Positions 7,866-17,468 of a stretch of DNA of 31,193 bases are shown here, in pieces. Origin of the DNA: a bacterium. GTDB lineage: Bacteria; ARS69. Each line of letters begins with the position of its first letter. The stretch's first letter is position 1. A program made the position numbers and the translations under genes. The notes under the pieces were generated by a model, which worked only from the letters and a program-made list of their open reading frames with translations, made no database searches and was not told where the DNA came from. Location of the stretch: NCBI GenBank assembly GCA_025774805.1, contig JALGZR010000039.1, positions 1 to 31,193 of the forward strand. Direction: 5' to 3'.

Positions 7866-10800
7866 TGGAGGCCGCGCGCGGGAAGCGCCTCCTCCGGGCG
7901 CTCGTGCTGGCCGCCATCGTGGTAGCGCTCGCCGCGATCGCGCTCGCGTTCGTCTTCGCCGTGCCGGGGATCCGGGCCGGTCTCCTGCGAGAGGCGCTGC
8001 GCCGGACGGACGATTCCGTCCACGGGCGGCTGACGGTCTCGCGCCTGGCCTGGCCGCGGCTCGGGCGCTGGGAGCTTCGCGCTCTCCGCTGGACGAATGG
8101 AGCCGATACCCTCGCGGCCTGCGAAGGGCTCGATCTGCAGGTGAACGTCCGCGCGCTGCTCCGGCGCGATGTCCACGTGGAGGAGCTCACGGTTCGCGGT
8201 CTGCGGGTCGACGCGCCGGCGATCCGCGCCCTCTTCCCCCCGGAGGCGGGCGACGGAGCGAAGCCCGCCCCTCCGGCCCCGTTCCCCCGCGTGGGAAGTC
8301 TGCCGGCACTTCCCTCCTGCGCGGTCGACAGGTTCGACGTCGAGATCACCCGGCTGCGCCTCGCCACGGAGACGCCGCCCTCGCGAGGACGGGCTTCCGG
8401 CACGTTCGATGCGCGGGCCGGGCGGCCGCCCCGTCTCGTCCTGGAGAGCGTGACCGCGGAGCACCCGGCCGCTGGCGTCCTCCTCGGGCCGGGGCAACTG
8501 TCGATCGATCTCGCGACCGGCAGGTTCGAGGGCCGCGTTCCCGGGAGCTGGCGCGATCGGCCGTTCACGATCGCGGCGCGGCCCGAGCGGGACGACGGGT
8601 TCCGCCTGACGATCGGAATCACCCCCCGGCTTCCCGGTCTTCCCTCGGACGAGACGCTCGAGCTGCGCGTGACGGGGGACGCTCGGGTCGATCCGACCCC
8701 GGCCGCTCGACTGCACGTTTCCGCCGGTCCCTTCGCCGGGCTCGATTCGCTGTCGATGGACGTGGTCGCCGGCCCGGACCGGGCTTCCGTGTCCGATCTG
8801 CGCCTCTCCGGTGAAGGGCTCCGGCTCGCCGGGAGTTGGAGCATGGTCCGAGGACATCATGATCTCGCCGTCGATGCGCGGGTCGACGGCTCCGACTGGA
8901 TCGCGCCCTTCGTTCCCGCGGGCTCGCTCCCCGATTCGCTGGCCCTCAGCGTCGACCTCTCGGCGGAGGGTCCCGCGGACGGTCTCCGCGGCCGCGCGCT
9001 CATCGCGGGTAATCTCCGAGCGGACGCCGTCGCGGTGGACTCGCTGGAGCTCTCGATGCACGGGGCCTTCACGGGAAGCGATCCGCTCGCCTTCACGGGG
9101 GCCGCCCGCGCGCACGAGTTGTGGCTGACCGGAGCGGGAGATCTCGTCGGCCGTGATCCGGTGGAGGTCCGGCTCGGACCCTGGCGGCTCGGCGGAGAGC
9201 GGCTCGAGCCGCTGGGGTCCCGAGGGACCCGCGTGCGGTTCTACCCGCGGGACGAACGGATCACGGTGGAGGACCTGCGGCTTGCCGGCTGGCCCGGAGA
9301 CGTCCTCCTGAACGGCGGGTGGTCTCGCGACACCGGGGGCGAGGCCGATCTCCGGATTGCCTGGCCGGAGCCGCCGGCCGCGCTCGTGGCGCGGCTCCGC
9401 GCACCCCCCGATTCCCTGGCGGCACTCGCCGAACGGTGGAGGCGCGAGAGCGGATCGGGAGTCCGCGCCTCCGGGCGCCTCGATCCGGCGGGCGGATGGA
9501 CGGCGGACGCGCGCATGCGACTGCCCGGTCCTTCCACGCTCGCGCCGGTCCTGCCTCCGGGCCCCCGCTGGGAGGAGCTGTCGGCCGTCCGGGCGAGAGT
9601 CCGGGCGTCGGGCGATTCCACGGGTTTCGTCGCGCGCGTCGACGCGAGGGACACCGCCTGGCTGGAGGACGCGCGGCTCTCGCTGCGGGGGAATCACGGG
9701 ACGATCACTCTCGAGGAGGGAATCGTCCGGGGGCTCGGTCTGCTCGTGGAAGCGTCGGGAGTCGCGTCGGCCGAGAACGTCGATGCGAGGTTGGCGCTCG
9801 ACCTGGAGGGCGACGCCGGACTGCGTCTTCTCGCATCCGATCTCCCCGAAGAGATCACGGTCGGCGCCGCTGCCGACGTCGCGCTGCTCGGCCCTCCCGG
9901 GGCGCTGGCGGTTCGGGCCGACGCCAGCCTCCAGGCGCGGGGGCCGACCTGGCACGTGCCCGGTCTTCTCGTCACGGCGGAGATGGAAGGGGGTGCGCTC
10001 CGGCGGATCCGCGCGGACGGCGTGGACACCCTACGCGTGGGCTCGTACCGCTTCCACCGGTGGGCCGCGGCGATCCGCCCGCTCGCGCCCGCGACGGAAG
10101 AGTCGCGCCCGCCCCTCCTGGCCGCGCTCGAGCTGGAGGGAGACGAGCTCGGGTGGGCACAGGTCGCGAGCGTGGAATCCGGCGACCACTGGCGCGCGCA
10201 GACGGATACCCTCACGCTTCGGGTCAAGGACCGTCACCTCCGCACGGAGCGTCCGTTCCTCGTTCGCTGGAGCCCGTCGGACTCCGGGCTCTCCGTCGAG
10301 GGGCTGAGACTCCGGGGCGACCTGGGCTCGATCCGTGGCGACGGCGGGGTCGGCCCGGCGGAAGGGGACTTGCGTGTCGAGATCGATCTCGAGCGTCCGC
10401 CGAAGCTCGACGCCTGGTCGGTGCCTCCCGGGCTCTGGCCCGACCGGATGACCGGATGGGTCGAGATCGCGCGCCGGGACTCCGTGCGCGCCGACGTCGT
10501 GGCCGCAGGTTTGGAGCTCGGCCCTCTCCGCGAGGTCGACGCGCGGCTCACCGCGGAGACCGGTTCCGCCGGTCTCTTCGCTCACCTCGACATCGAGGAC
10601 GGTGACGCTCGACCGCTCCGGGTCGACGGGCACGCACCCTTCCTTCTGGACGTACTCGCGGCTCGAGCGACCGACACCGGCGGCGACCTCGATGTGACGC
10701 TCACCGCGAACAGGCTGCCCCTGCCGGAGCGCATCGATGGGGCGGCTCTCCGCTCCTACCTGGAGGGAGAGAGCGGCGGGGACGGCCCGCGCCTCGACGG

Positions 10801-12163
10801 GACGGGGGCGCTGCGGGGCCGGCCGGAGGCGCCCGCCGGGCGGTTCGACGCTCGAGTCACCTTCCCCGGATGGCCCCGCCTGCGAGATCACGACGTCCGC
10901 CTCGAAGCGACCGTGGATTCCTCCGGGACGACGGGTCTTGCGGCCCGGCTCGACTGGCGACGTCTGGGCGCTCCGGTCGCGTCGGCCCAGCTGGAAGTGC
11001 CGCCGCCGTTCTCGCCGCTCGCGCCGCCTTCACCGGAGACTCCCGTCCGACTCCTCGTGCGGATGAACGACACGGACCTGGAGGACTTCGGGGCGTTTCT
11101 GCCCCGCACGCTGCGGGTCAGCGGCCGCCTCGGCTGTGATCTCCGGATCGAGGGGGTTCCGCGGACGGCGCAGATCGCAGGGTGGCTCGAGGGACGCGGG
11201 ATCGGGATCTCCACCGCCCGCGGCGACCGCGCGCGCGCCGAGGGTCGCGTGGAGTTCACCGGGTCCCTCGACGCGCCGCAGGTGGTGGGGAAGTTCACCG
11301 TTTCCCAGGGGCGGCTCCTGATACCGGACCCGCCGCGAGCGCTGCACGACGCTCGGGGCGAGGCGCTGCTCTGGAGGCGCCCCCCTTCACCGGCCTCCGT
11401 CGCGGCCCCGGAGGCGCCTCCCACCACCGGCGGCCCCACGCTCGAAGTCGTCGACTTGGGGATCGACCTGACGATCCCCGGAGCGTTCTGGATCCGCGGT
11501 CGCGGTCTGGATGTGGAGATGGCCGGAGATCTGAGCCTCGTCCTGGCGGGGGGCCGCCCCCGTCTCGACGGGGAGCTGCGGGCCGTCCGCGGAACGCTCT
11601 CGCTCTTCGCGAACCGCTTCGACCTGGAACGCGGCCGGGCGGTCTTCTACGGGGACGAGGCGAACGACCCCGATCTCGACATCGTCCTCTCTCGGCGAAA
11701 GGGAGACGTCCGGGTCCAGGTCCGGGTGACGGGTCGCTCCAGCGAGCCGCGCCTGGAGCTCTCGTCCGAGCCGGCGATGGAGGAATCGGACATCCTCTCC
11801 CATCTCTTCTTCGGGCGCTCGAGCTCCGACCTCGATCGCGAGCAGACCGGCTTCCTGGAGACGCAGGCCACCGCGGCCTTGCAATCGTTCGCGATTCCCG
11901 GTCTCGAACGCGAGCTCGGCTGGAGGCTCGGGCTCGACGTGGTTCGGTTGCGGGCCCGCGACGACAAGAGCGGCGGGCTCTCGATCGTCGTCGGGAAGTA
12001 CCTGAGTCCCCGCGCTCTCCTCAAGTACGACCAGAGCCTCGAGCGGGGCAGTGACGCCATCGTCAACCTGGAATACTGGCTGACCCGCCACGTCCGGCTC
12101 GAGACGATCACCGGGAGGCAGAGCCAGTCCGGCATCGAGATGAACTGGAGCCGCGACTACTGA
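7865..12163 (+). CDS. tamB: TamB-like translocation/assembly module protein (DUF490)
   Basis: The 1432-aa product has one N-terminal inner-membrane anchor (about residues 9-32), a very long region of repeating beta-strands typical of AsmA/TamB bridge proteins, and a C-terminal TamB (DUF490) domain. The C-terminal domain includes AVFYGDEANDPDLDI, SEPAMEESDILSHLFFGR and a final GKYLSPRALLKYDQSL...IEMNW segment that closes the family. TamB spans the periplasm, links to an Omp85 partner, and is implicated in barrel assembly and phospholipid transport. ATG 7865 overlaps the preceding stop; the frame is open for another 990 bp upstream, but that part lies antiphase inside the Omp85 gene. This gene makes a two-gene operon with the Omp85 gene. 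Confidence 0.93.
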   Translation: MEAARGKRLLRALVLAAIVVALAAIALAFVFAVPGIRAGLLREALRRTDDSVHGRLTVSRLAWPRLGRWELRALRWTNGADTLAACEGLDLQVNVRALLRRDVHVEELTVRGLRVDAPAIRALFPPEAGDGAKPAPPAPFPRVGSLPALPSCAVDRFDVEITRLRLATETPPSRGRASGTFDARAGRPPRLVLESVTAEHPAAGVLLGPGQLSIDLATGRFEGRVPGSWRDRPFTIAARPERDDGFRLTIGITPRLPGLPSDETLELRVTGDARVDPTPAARLHVSAGPFAGLDSLSMDVVAGPDRASVSDLRLSGEGLRLAGSWSMVRGHHDLAVDARVDGSDWIAPFVPAGSLPDSLALSVDLSAEGPADGLRGRALIAGNLRADAVAVDSLELSMHGAFTGSDPLAFTGAARAHELWLTGAGDLVGRDPVEVRLGPWRLGGERLEPLGSRGTRVRFYPRDERITVEDLRLAGWPGDVLLNGGWSRDTGGEADLRIAWPEPPAALVARLRAPPDSLAALAERWRRESGSGVRASGRLDPAGGWTADARMRLPGPSTLAPVLPPGPRWEELSAVRARVRASGDSTGFVARVDARDTAWLEDARLSLRGNHGTITLEEGIVRGLGLLVEASGVASAENVDARLALDLEGDAGLRLLASDLPEEITVGAAADVALLGPPGALAVRADASLQARGPTWHVPGLLVTAEMEGGALRRIRADGVDTLRVGSYRFHRWAAAIRPLAPATEESRPPLLAALELEGDELGWAQVASVESGDHWRAQTDTLTLRVKDRHLRTERPFLVRWSPSDSGLSVEGLRLRGDLGSIRGDGGVGPAEGDLRVEIDLERPPKLDAWSVPPGLWPDRMTGWVEIARRDSVRADVVAAGLELGPLREVDARLTAETGSAGLFAHLDIEDGDARPLRVDGHAPFLLDVLAARATDTGGDLDVTLTANRLPLPERIDGAALRSYLEGESGGDGPRLDGTGALRGRPEAPAGRFDARVTFPGWPRLRDHDVRLEATVDSSGTTGLAARLDWRRLGAPVASAQLEVPPPFSPLAPPSPETPVRLLVRMNDTDLEDFGAFLPRTLRVSGRLGCDLRIEGVPRTAQIAGWLEGRGIGISTARGDRARAEGRVEFTGSLDAPQVVGKFTVSQGRLLIPDPPRALHDARGEALLWRRPPSPASVAAPEAPPTTGGPTLEVVDLGIDLTIPGAFWIRGRGLDVEMAGDLSLVLAGGRPRLDGELRAVRGTLSLFANRFDLERGRAVFYGDEANDPDLDIVLSRRKGDVRVQVRVTGRSSEPRLELSSEPAMEESDILSHLFFGRSSSDLDREQTGFLETQATAALQSFAIPGLERELGWRLGLDVVRLRARDDKSGGLSIVVGKYLSPRALLKYDQSLERGSDAIVNLEYWLTRHVRLETITGRQSQSGIEMNWSRDY

Positions 12164-12261
12164 CCAGGGGACCCACGGGCCTCACCGCCCCGTCCGATCC
12201 GCTCTGCGTCCCGGTTCGGCGATCCGGCCCGGACGGTCCGGCGGGGACGAAGCTCCCCTCA
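12164..12261. terminator. Possible bidirectional terminator between convergent genes
   Basis: This 98-bp gap separates the convergent TamB and amylosucrase genes. It contains the inverted repeat CCGTCCG (12190-12196) and CGGACGG (12230-12236), flanked by further GATCCG/CGATCCGG pairing. No T-run follows on either strand. It could act as a G+C-rich termination hairpin, but this is only suggestive. Confidence 0.3.
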
Positions 12262-14214
12262 TCACGCCACGCGGGCAAGAATCGCCAGCTGGTAGGGCTC
12301 CAGCACCAGCTCCTGAGTCGCGGTGATCGTCCGGCCGGCGAACAGGTCGACCATCGTCTTGCGCATGCCCATCTGTCGCAGTCGACGCGCCTCCACCTGC
12401 TGGCTCTCTTCGGTGAAATTGGCCAGGACGAAGACCGTCCCCTGCTCGTTGCTCCTCAGGAACGCGAAGACGTGCTCGTTGCCGGTCTCGACGACCTCGG
12501 TCTCCGCGCGGGTGAACGCGAGGTTTTGACCCCGCAACTGGATCAGGCGCAGGATCTGCTGGTAGACGCGTCCCGGGACCGTCGCGGGATCGCGCCGCAG
12601 CTCCGCGCGCTCCTGGTCGAACGTGAAGCGATGGAGCCAGCGGGAGTCTCCCGCCTTTTCGGGATCCGCATCGTAGTCGTAGTCGTTCAGCATGGCGATC
12701 TCGTCCCCGAGATAGATCAGCGGAATCCCCCCGATGGTGAAGATGATTCCGTGGATCAGCAGGACGCGTCGTATCGCGAGGTCGAGCGCGCGTTCGTCTT
12801 CCTCGTCCAGGGCCTTCTCCACTCCGGCGAGGGACGCGCAGGTCCCCGAGACCCGCGCCTCCCCGGTGCGAGGGTCCTCCTGGAAGGCCTCCCCGCGGGC
12901 GAAGCTGTTCTCGAAATCCCCCGTGTACAGCCGCGTCAGGAAGCGCCGGTGCTGATCGGGGCTGAAGCCGACCTCCCGGACGTCATCGTCGGCGAAGGCC
13001 CAGCCGATGTCGTCGTGACAGCGTACGTAGTTCACCCAGGCGCAGCCCGCCGGAATGCCGAACCGCTTCCGCATGGCTCGCCGCAGCACGCGAACGTCCC
13101 TCGTCGCGAGAGCCTCCCAGAGCAGAGCCATGAGCTGCGGGTTGTAGGAGAGAGGGCACTCCTCGGGACTGATGTATCTCGCGACCTCGTCGGGGTGCAC
13201 GATGGCCTCGGACTTGAAGACCATTGCCGGCGCCGCGATGTTCGCGATGGCGTTGAACGCCTGGATCACCCAGTGCGCCTCGGGCAGGTTCTGGCAGTTC
13301 GTCCCCAGACGCTTCCAGAGGAACGCGACCGCATCGAGGCGGAGAACCTCGACCCCCTGGTTGGCGAGAAACAGCATCTCCTCGAGCATCCGGTTGAAGA
13401 CGACGGGATTCTCGTAGTTGAGATCCCACTGGTACGTGTGGAAGGTGGTCCACACCCATTTCTTCATGCGGGTGGAATAGGTGAACGCACCCGGGTGGTC
13501 CTCCGTGAAAACCTCGGGCATGTTGCGTTCGAAGGCATCGGGTGTTTCCCGGTCCGGATACAAACGATAGTAATCTTGATACTCTTTGTCACCAGCAAGA
13601 GCCTTCTTCGCCCAATCGTGCTCGTCCGACGTGTGATTGAAGACGAAATCGAGGACAAGGGAGATGCCGTGGTGGCGGAGCTCGGTGGTCAGCTCCGCGA
13701 GCTCGTCCATCGTGCCCAGCTCCGGATTCACCTCACGATAGCTGCTGATCGCATAGCCCCCGTCGTTGTCCCCCATCGGGACCTTGAAGAGCGGCATCAA
13801 ATGGAGATAGGTGACCCCGAGCTGGGTGAGATACGGGATTCGTTTGCGGAGTCCCCGGAGATCTTCAGCAAAGAGGTCGACGTAGCACATGGCGCCGACC
13901 ATGCGGTTGCTCAGGAACCAGTGGGGATCGGCCTCGCGAAGCGCGTCGAGCGCCTTCAGCTCGTGGGAGCGGCCGAGCCACATTTCGGTGGTCGAGAGGA
14001 GAACGGACTCCAGGTGGTAGAAGAAGTCGTAGTGAGCTCCGTAGAGGGCGTGAAACCGGGAGAAGAGGCGCGGGAAGTGCCGCTTCAGCCGCTCCACGTA
14101 GGCCTGCCACTCCGCCGGGTCGGTGCCGCTCGCGAAGCGTGACTCGATTCGGGGCAGAAGGCGCCGGAGCGAGGACGCGGCATGCTCGATCAGCCAGAGT
14201 TCGTCTTGCTTCAC
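12262..14214 (-). CDS. Amylosucrase (GH13 glucansucrase) or sucrose hydrolase
   Basis: The 650-aa product matches amylosucrase in length and motifs. It has the N-terminal helical domain, then DFVFNHTSDEHDW, VEVLRLDAVAFLWK (nucleophile D294), VFKSEAIVHPDEV (acid/base E336) and VRCHDDIGWAF (H400, D401), then YLGDEIAMLNDYDYDAD. These catalytic positions are each eight residues later than D286, E328, H392 and D393 of the Neisseria enzyme, a consistent offset. Amylosucrase uses sucrose to build alpha-1,4-glucan, releasing fructose; close relatives mainly hydrolyse sucrose. The GTG at 14214 was chosen because AAAGGAAA lies about 8 nt upstream and it gives the family length. No sucrose transporter, fructokinase or glycogen gene is adjacent. 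The MscS gene ends 37 bp upstream on the same strand, so the two could be co-transcribed. Confidence 0.9.
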   Translation of the reverse strand: MKQDELWLIEHAASSLRRLLPRIESRFASGTDPAEWQAYVERLKRHFPRLFSRFHALYGAHYDFFYHLESVLLSTTEMWLGRSHELKALDALREADPHWFLSNRMVGAMCYVDLFAEDLRGLRKRIPYLTQLGVTYLHLMPLFKVPMGDNDGGYAISSYREVNPELGTMDELAELTTELRHHGISLVLDFVFNHTSDEHDWAKKALAGDKEYQDYYRLYPDRETPDAFERNMPEVFTEDHPGAFTYSTRMKKWVWTTFHTYQWDLNYENPVVFNRMLEEMLFLANQGVEVLRLDAVAFLWKRLGTNCQNLPEAHWVIQAFNAIANIAAPAMVFKSEAIVHPDEVARYISPEECPLSYNPQLMALLWEALATRDVRVLRRAMRKRFGIPAGCAWVNYVRCHDDIGWAFADDDVREVGFSPDQHRRFLTRLYTGDFENSFARGEAFQEDPRTGEARVSGTCASLAGVEKALDEEDERALDLAIRRVLLIHGIIFTIGGIPLIYLGDEIAMLNDYDYDADPEKAGDSRWLHRFTFDQERAELRRDPATVPGRVYQQILRLIQLRGQNLAFTRAETEVVETGNEHVFAFLRSNEQGTVFVLANFTEESQQVEARRLRQMGMRKTMVDLFAGRTITATQELVLEPYQLAILARVA

Positions 14215-14251
14215 GATGCTTCGTTTCCTTTGGTCGAAAAGGGGAGCGCCC

Positions 14252-15082
14252 TCACCGGCCGATCTGCTCCTCGATGAGTGCGCCGTTGGGAACCGTCCAG
14301 GCATGATCTCCGTCCCGGAAGAGCGTGTCGACCGGGCCGACCCGTTCCACGACGCCCCTCTGCCCCCGGACCTCGACGCTCGCCCCGGTGACGAGAGACT
14401 GTCGCAGGAAGTGCCCGGCGAAGATGTGGGTGAAGACCTTTCTTGCGCCGAGTGCCAGCGAGAGCCCCATCGAGAGGCCGACGGTCGCGGACAAAGTCGT
14501 GGCGATCAGAGTGAGAAACCAGGTCTCGATGCCCAGCTGTTCGAGCGCGAGGACGATGACGATCATCACGACGAGACCGCCCGCGGCGGTGGCGAGGTGG
14601 CGCGCCTGCCCGAGGTTCGCGACCGCCGCCGCCGATTCCACCACGTTTTGCACGAACCGACCCGTCAGGAGCCCGACGAGAAGAATCAGCGTGGCGGCCA
14701 GCACGTTGGGGAGATAGGCGATGAGGCGGTCGACGGTGGTCGCGACCGCGGCCAGCTCGAGCACCTCGAGCGCGGGCAAGAGGAAGGCCAGGATCAGGAT
14801 CCAGAACAGGAGCTGGGCCAGGACCCCCGATGCCCCCGTCGTGATTCCCGCCTGCCTCAGGGCGTCCGAGATGCGAAGGCGGTCGGCCGCCCGATCCACT
14901 CCGAATCGGCGCAGAGCTCGCGCGGAGACCTTTTCGACGAGCTTGGAGACGGCCCACCCGATCGCGAGAATGACGAGCGCCGCCACGAGCTTCGGTGCGG
15001 AGCCGGCCAGTGTCTCCCCGACCTGTCGAAAGGATTCTGTCAATACGTTGCGCCAAGCCTCGACGCTGGACATTCCGTTCAT
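14252..15082 (-). CDS. MscS-family mechanosensitive ion channel
   Basis: The 276-aa product has four to five membrane helices (PKLVAALVILAIGWAV, a QLLFWILILAFLLPAL segment, NVLAATLILLVGLLTGRF and GGLVVMIVIVLAL). The pore-lining stretch TLSATVGLSMGLSLALGARKVFTHIFAG follows, then a short beta domain (GQRGVVERVGPVDTLFRDGDHAWTVPNGALIEEQIGR) with the MscS PNG signature. It lacks the larger cytoplasmic C-terminal domain of E. coli MscS. Such proteins are often described as TM-helix/MscS fusions. They open under membrane tension to release solutes on hypo-osmotic shock. ATG 15082 is preferred over upstream alternatives because GGAGGGG lies about 8 nt before it. Confidence 0.88.
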   Translation of the reverse strand: MNGMSSVEAWRNVLTESFRQVGETLAGSAPKLVAALVILAIGWAVSKLVEKVSARALRRFGVDRAADRLRISDALRQAGITTGASGVLAQLLFWILILAFLLPALEVLELAAVATTVDRLIAYLPNVLAATLILLVGLLTGRFVQNVVESAAAVANLGQARHLATAAGGLVVMIVIVLALEQLGIETWFLTLIATTLSATVGLSMGLSLALGARKVFTHIFAGHFLRQSLVTGASVEVRGQRGVVERVGPVDTLFRDGDHAWTVPNGALIEEQIGR

Positions 15083-15230
15083 TCTTCTGTCCCCCTCCAG
15101 GCGATTGAACTCCACGTCTTTTCGAGCACGAGTTGGCGGTGAGAGAGCCCGTTGACCCGTAGGGTAAATGCGTGCATGCTCACCTCGACCGCTCGGCCGC
15201 CGGAGCGGTCGCTTCACGTGCGGGGCAGCG

Positions 15231-16082
15231 ATGGATCTCGAGCACAGTCTAGCCTACGCCGCTCTGGAGGCACATCCTCACGATGCGGCCCGGATCCTGG
15301 AGGATCTTCCCCGAGACGCTTCGGTGGCGATGCTGGGAAGGGCGACCCCCGACCTGGCCGCCGAGATTCTCAAGTTCGGTGCTCCACACTTCGCACTCGC
15401 CGTTCTCGAGGCCCTTCCGCCGGTCGAGGCCGGGCGTATTCTCGAGAGGACACCCGTCGAGGTCGCGGCGGGGCTCCTGGGGCGCCTCGGGGAGAACGAG
15501 CGGAACCCCCTTCTCGATGAGCTTCCCGGCTCCCGCGCACGCACGATCCGTTCGCTGCTGCGATACCCTCCGGGTTGCGCGGCCTCTCTGATGGATCCCC
15601 GTGCCCTGGCTCTACCGGAAGACGTCACGGTCGACGAAGCGTTGAAGCGCATTCGCCGGGAGCCCGGGAACGCGCTCTTTGAATTGTACGTGCTCGACCG
15701 CGCCGATGTGCTTCGGGGCGTCTCGAGCCTTCCGGCGGTGCTTGCGGCCCGCCCCGCGGACCCGCTGGGGACCATCATGAGCGCACCGGTTCCGAGCGCT
15801 CCGGCCCGGGCCTCCCGTCTGGCCGTTCTCGAACATGCCGGGTGGCGGACTCTCACGTCCCTTCCCGTGGTTGATGAACGGGGTGTCTTTCTGGGTGCGA
15901 TTCGCTGCCAAGTGTCTCGACAGTTCGAGATCGACTTCCGTACGGGAGAGCGCGATCCGAGAATCCAGACCGCTCGAGCGATCGGCGACATCTTCTCGGC
16001 GGCGGTCGGAGGTGTCGTCGAGGCCGTGGCCACGGGACTATCGGCTCCGCGGACGCCGCGCGGGGGGGGGCAGGGTCAGTGA
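15231..16082 (+). CDS. Soluble MgtE-N/CBS-type protein, no membrane domain
   Basis: The 283-aa product repeats the cytosolic half of MgtE. A helical superhelix resembling the MgtE N domain comes first (ILEDLPRDASVAMLGR, ILERTPVEVAAGLLGRL), then RSLLRYPPGCAASLMDPRALALPEDVTVDEALKRI, then a CBS-like region with SLPVVDERGVFLGAI. It ends in a Gly/Arg-rich tail without any transmembrane helix. In MgtE this half senses cytosolic Mg2+ and closes the pore. Its stop overlaps the GTG of a full-length MgtE by 4 bp, so the two are made together. It could be a regulatory partner subunit or a duplication that lost its pore. ATG 15231 is the start most consistent with similarity; its ribosome binding site is weak. 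Confidence 0.85.
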   Translation: MDLEHSLAYAALEAHPHDAARILEDLPRDASVAMLGRATPDLAAEILKFGAPHFALAVLEALPPVEAGRILERTPVEVAAGLLGRLGENERNPLLDELPGSRARTIRSLLRYPPGCAASLMDPRALALPEDVTVDEALKRIRREPGNALFELYVLDRADVLRGVSSLPAVLAARPADPLGTIMSAPVPSAPARASRLAVLEHAGWRTLTSLPVVDERGVFLGAIRCQVSRQFEIDFRTGERDPRIQTARAIGDIFSAAVGGVVEAVATGLSAPRTPRGGGQGQ

Positions 16083-17386
16083 AGACAGGGACGCGCCGGG
16101 CCGCGGCATCCCTCTCTCGGATGCTCTTGGACGTCTACCCGACCGAAGCTCTTCCTATCATCGAGTCCGCACCCGTGAAGGAGATCGCCGGCCTCCTTCG
16201 GAGAGAGCGGGCACGACGGGCGGCGGACATCCTGACGCGCCTCACCCCGGAGACGGCGGCCCAAGCGATCGCACAAGTCCCCCCCGAAGAGGTCGGCCCG
16301 ATTCTCGTCGAGCTCGAACCGAATCGAGCGGCCCTTCTTCTGGCGAGGCTCGACCCGGATGTCCGTGAGGAGCATCTGTCGAAGCTCGATCTGGAGCTGT
16401 CGGGCGAACTCCGGTCGCTCATGACCTATCCTCCCGACAGTGCCGGATCCCTGATGGATCCCCGGGTCATCACGTTTCGACCGGATACAACCGTGCGAGA
16501 AGCTACGCAGAAGATACGCCGGGTGCGCCGGAGACGGGTCCAGGACGTGTTCGTCGTGGATGAGGTCGGCCGGCTCGTTGGGTCCATTCCTCTGCAAGAG
16601 ATGTTCCTCGCGTCTACGAACGAGCCACTGCGAAGCGTCATGCGCGAGTCCCCTCCGCATGTCGAGGTGACGGCATCCAGGGACGCCGTGATCGAGATCC
16701 TGCAGCAGCACGGGTCGGAGAGCCTCCCCGTCCTGGATTTCGAAGGAAAGCTGGTCGGCGTGCTGCGGCAGCAGGAGCTCATCGCCACCGCCAGCGAAGA
16801 GGCGGCGGCGGGCGTCGTCACGATGACCGGGGCCAGTGTCGACGAGCGGGCCCTCTCCTCCCCCACCTTCGCCGTTCGCAAGCGTCTGGGCTGGCTCCAG
16901 GTCAATCTCCTCACCGCCTTTCTAGCCGCTGCGGTCGTCGGGATCTTCGAGGACACCATCGCTCGATTCACGGCTCTGGCGGTCCTCCTGCCGGTGGTGG
17001 CCGGTCAGTCGGGGAACACGGGAGCCCAGGCTCTCGCGGTGACCATGCGGGGTTTGGCCCTGCGGGAGATCCGCGTGCGTCACTGGCTGCGCGTGACGGT
17101 CAAGGAGATGATCGCCGGTTCGGTGAACGGGATCGCGGTGGGCCTCACGACGGCCGTCGCGGTCTACGTCTGGAGTCGCTCGACGGGCCTGGCCCTCGTC
17201 ATCGGCGTGTCCATGGTCATCTCCATGGCCATGGCCGGTCTGGCCGGAGCGACGATTCCGATCGCTCTCAGCTCTCTGCGGCAGGATCCCGCCCAGGCGT
17301 CCTCGATCATTCTCACGACGATCACGGACATCGTGGGATTCCTCAGCTTCCTCGGAATCGCGACCGCGTTCGCCTCGTTCTTGTGA
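16079..17386 (+). CDS. mgtE: MgtE magnesium channel/transporter
   Basis: The 435-aa product is a complete MgtE. The N domain (about 1-115) precedes YPPDSAGSLMDPRVITF at 117-133, which opens the CBS pair (to about 235), and five membrane helices occupy 270-435. The pore signature LLPVVAGQSGNTGAQALAVTMRGLAL (303-328) and TDIVGF (416-421) are present; D417 corresponds to the pore aspartate of the Thermus protein. MgtE imports Mg2+ and is gated by Mg2+ binding between the N, CBS and plug regions. Translation starts at GTG 16079, overlapping the stop of the soluble sensor-like paralogue (GTGA). No M-box-like leader was recognised in the 148-bp gap before 15231. Confidence 0.95.
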   Translation: MKTGTRRAAASLSRMLLDVYPTEALPIIESAPVKEIAGLLRRERARRAADILTRLTPETAAQAIAQVPPEEVGPILVELEPNRAALLLARLDPDVREEHLSKLDLELSGELRSLMTYPPDSAGSLMDPRVITFRPDTTVREATQKIRRVRRRRVQDVFVVDEVGRLVGSIPLQEMFLASTNEPLRSVMRESPPHVEVTASRDAVIEILQQHGSESLPVLDFEGKLVGVLRQQELIATASEEAAAGVVTMTGASVDERALSSPTFAVRKRLGWLQVNLLTAFLAAAVVGIFEDTIARFTALAVLLPVVAGQSGNTGAQALAVTMRGLALREIRVRHWLRVTVKEMIAGSVNGIAVGLTTAVAVYVWSRSTGLALVIGVSMVISMAMAGLAGATIPIALSSLRQDPAQASSIILTTITDIVGFLSFLGIATAFASFL

Positions 17387-17468
17387 TCGCGAAGACCTTC
17401 CGGGAACGCGCGTCACAACGGAGCGCGCCCCGCATCCGGAACGGGAGAGACTGACCCGGATCCTGGGG

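Noticed and set aside
7424-9955. Minus-strand open frame of 843 codons opposite the Omp85/TamB genes
   Set aside because: Arg/Pro/Gly-rich product without any domain, antiparallel to two well-supported genes; long antisense frames are expected in G+C-rich DNA.
15083-15230. M-box riboswitch upstream of the MgtE genes
   Set aside because: The 148-bp divergent gap shows no recognisable M-box-like structure, and it is short for one.
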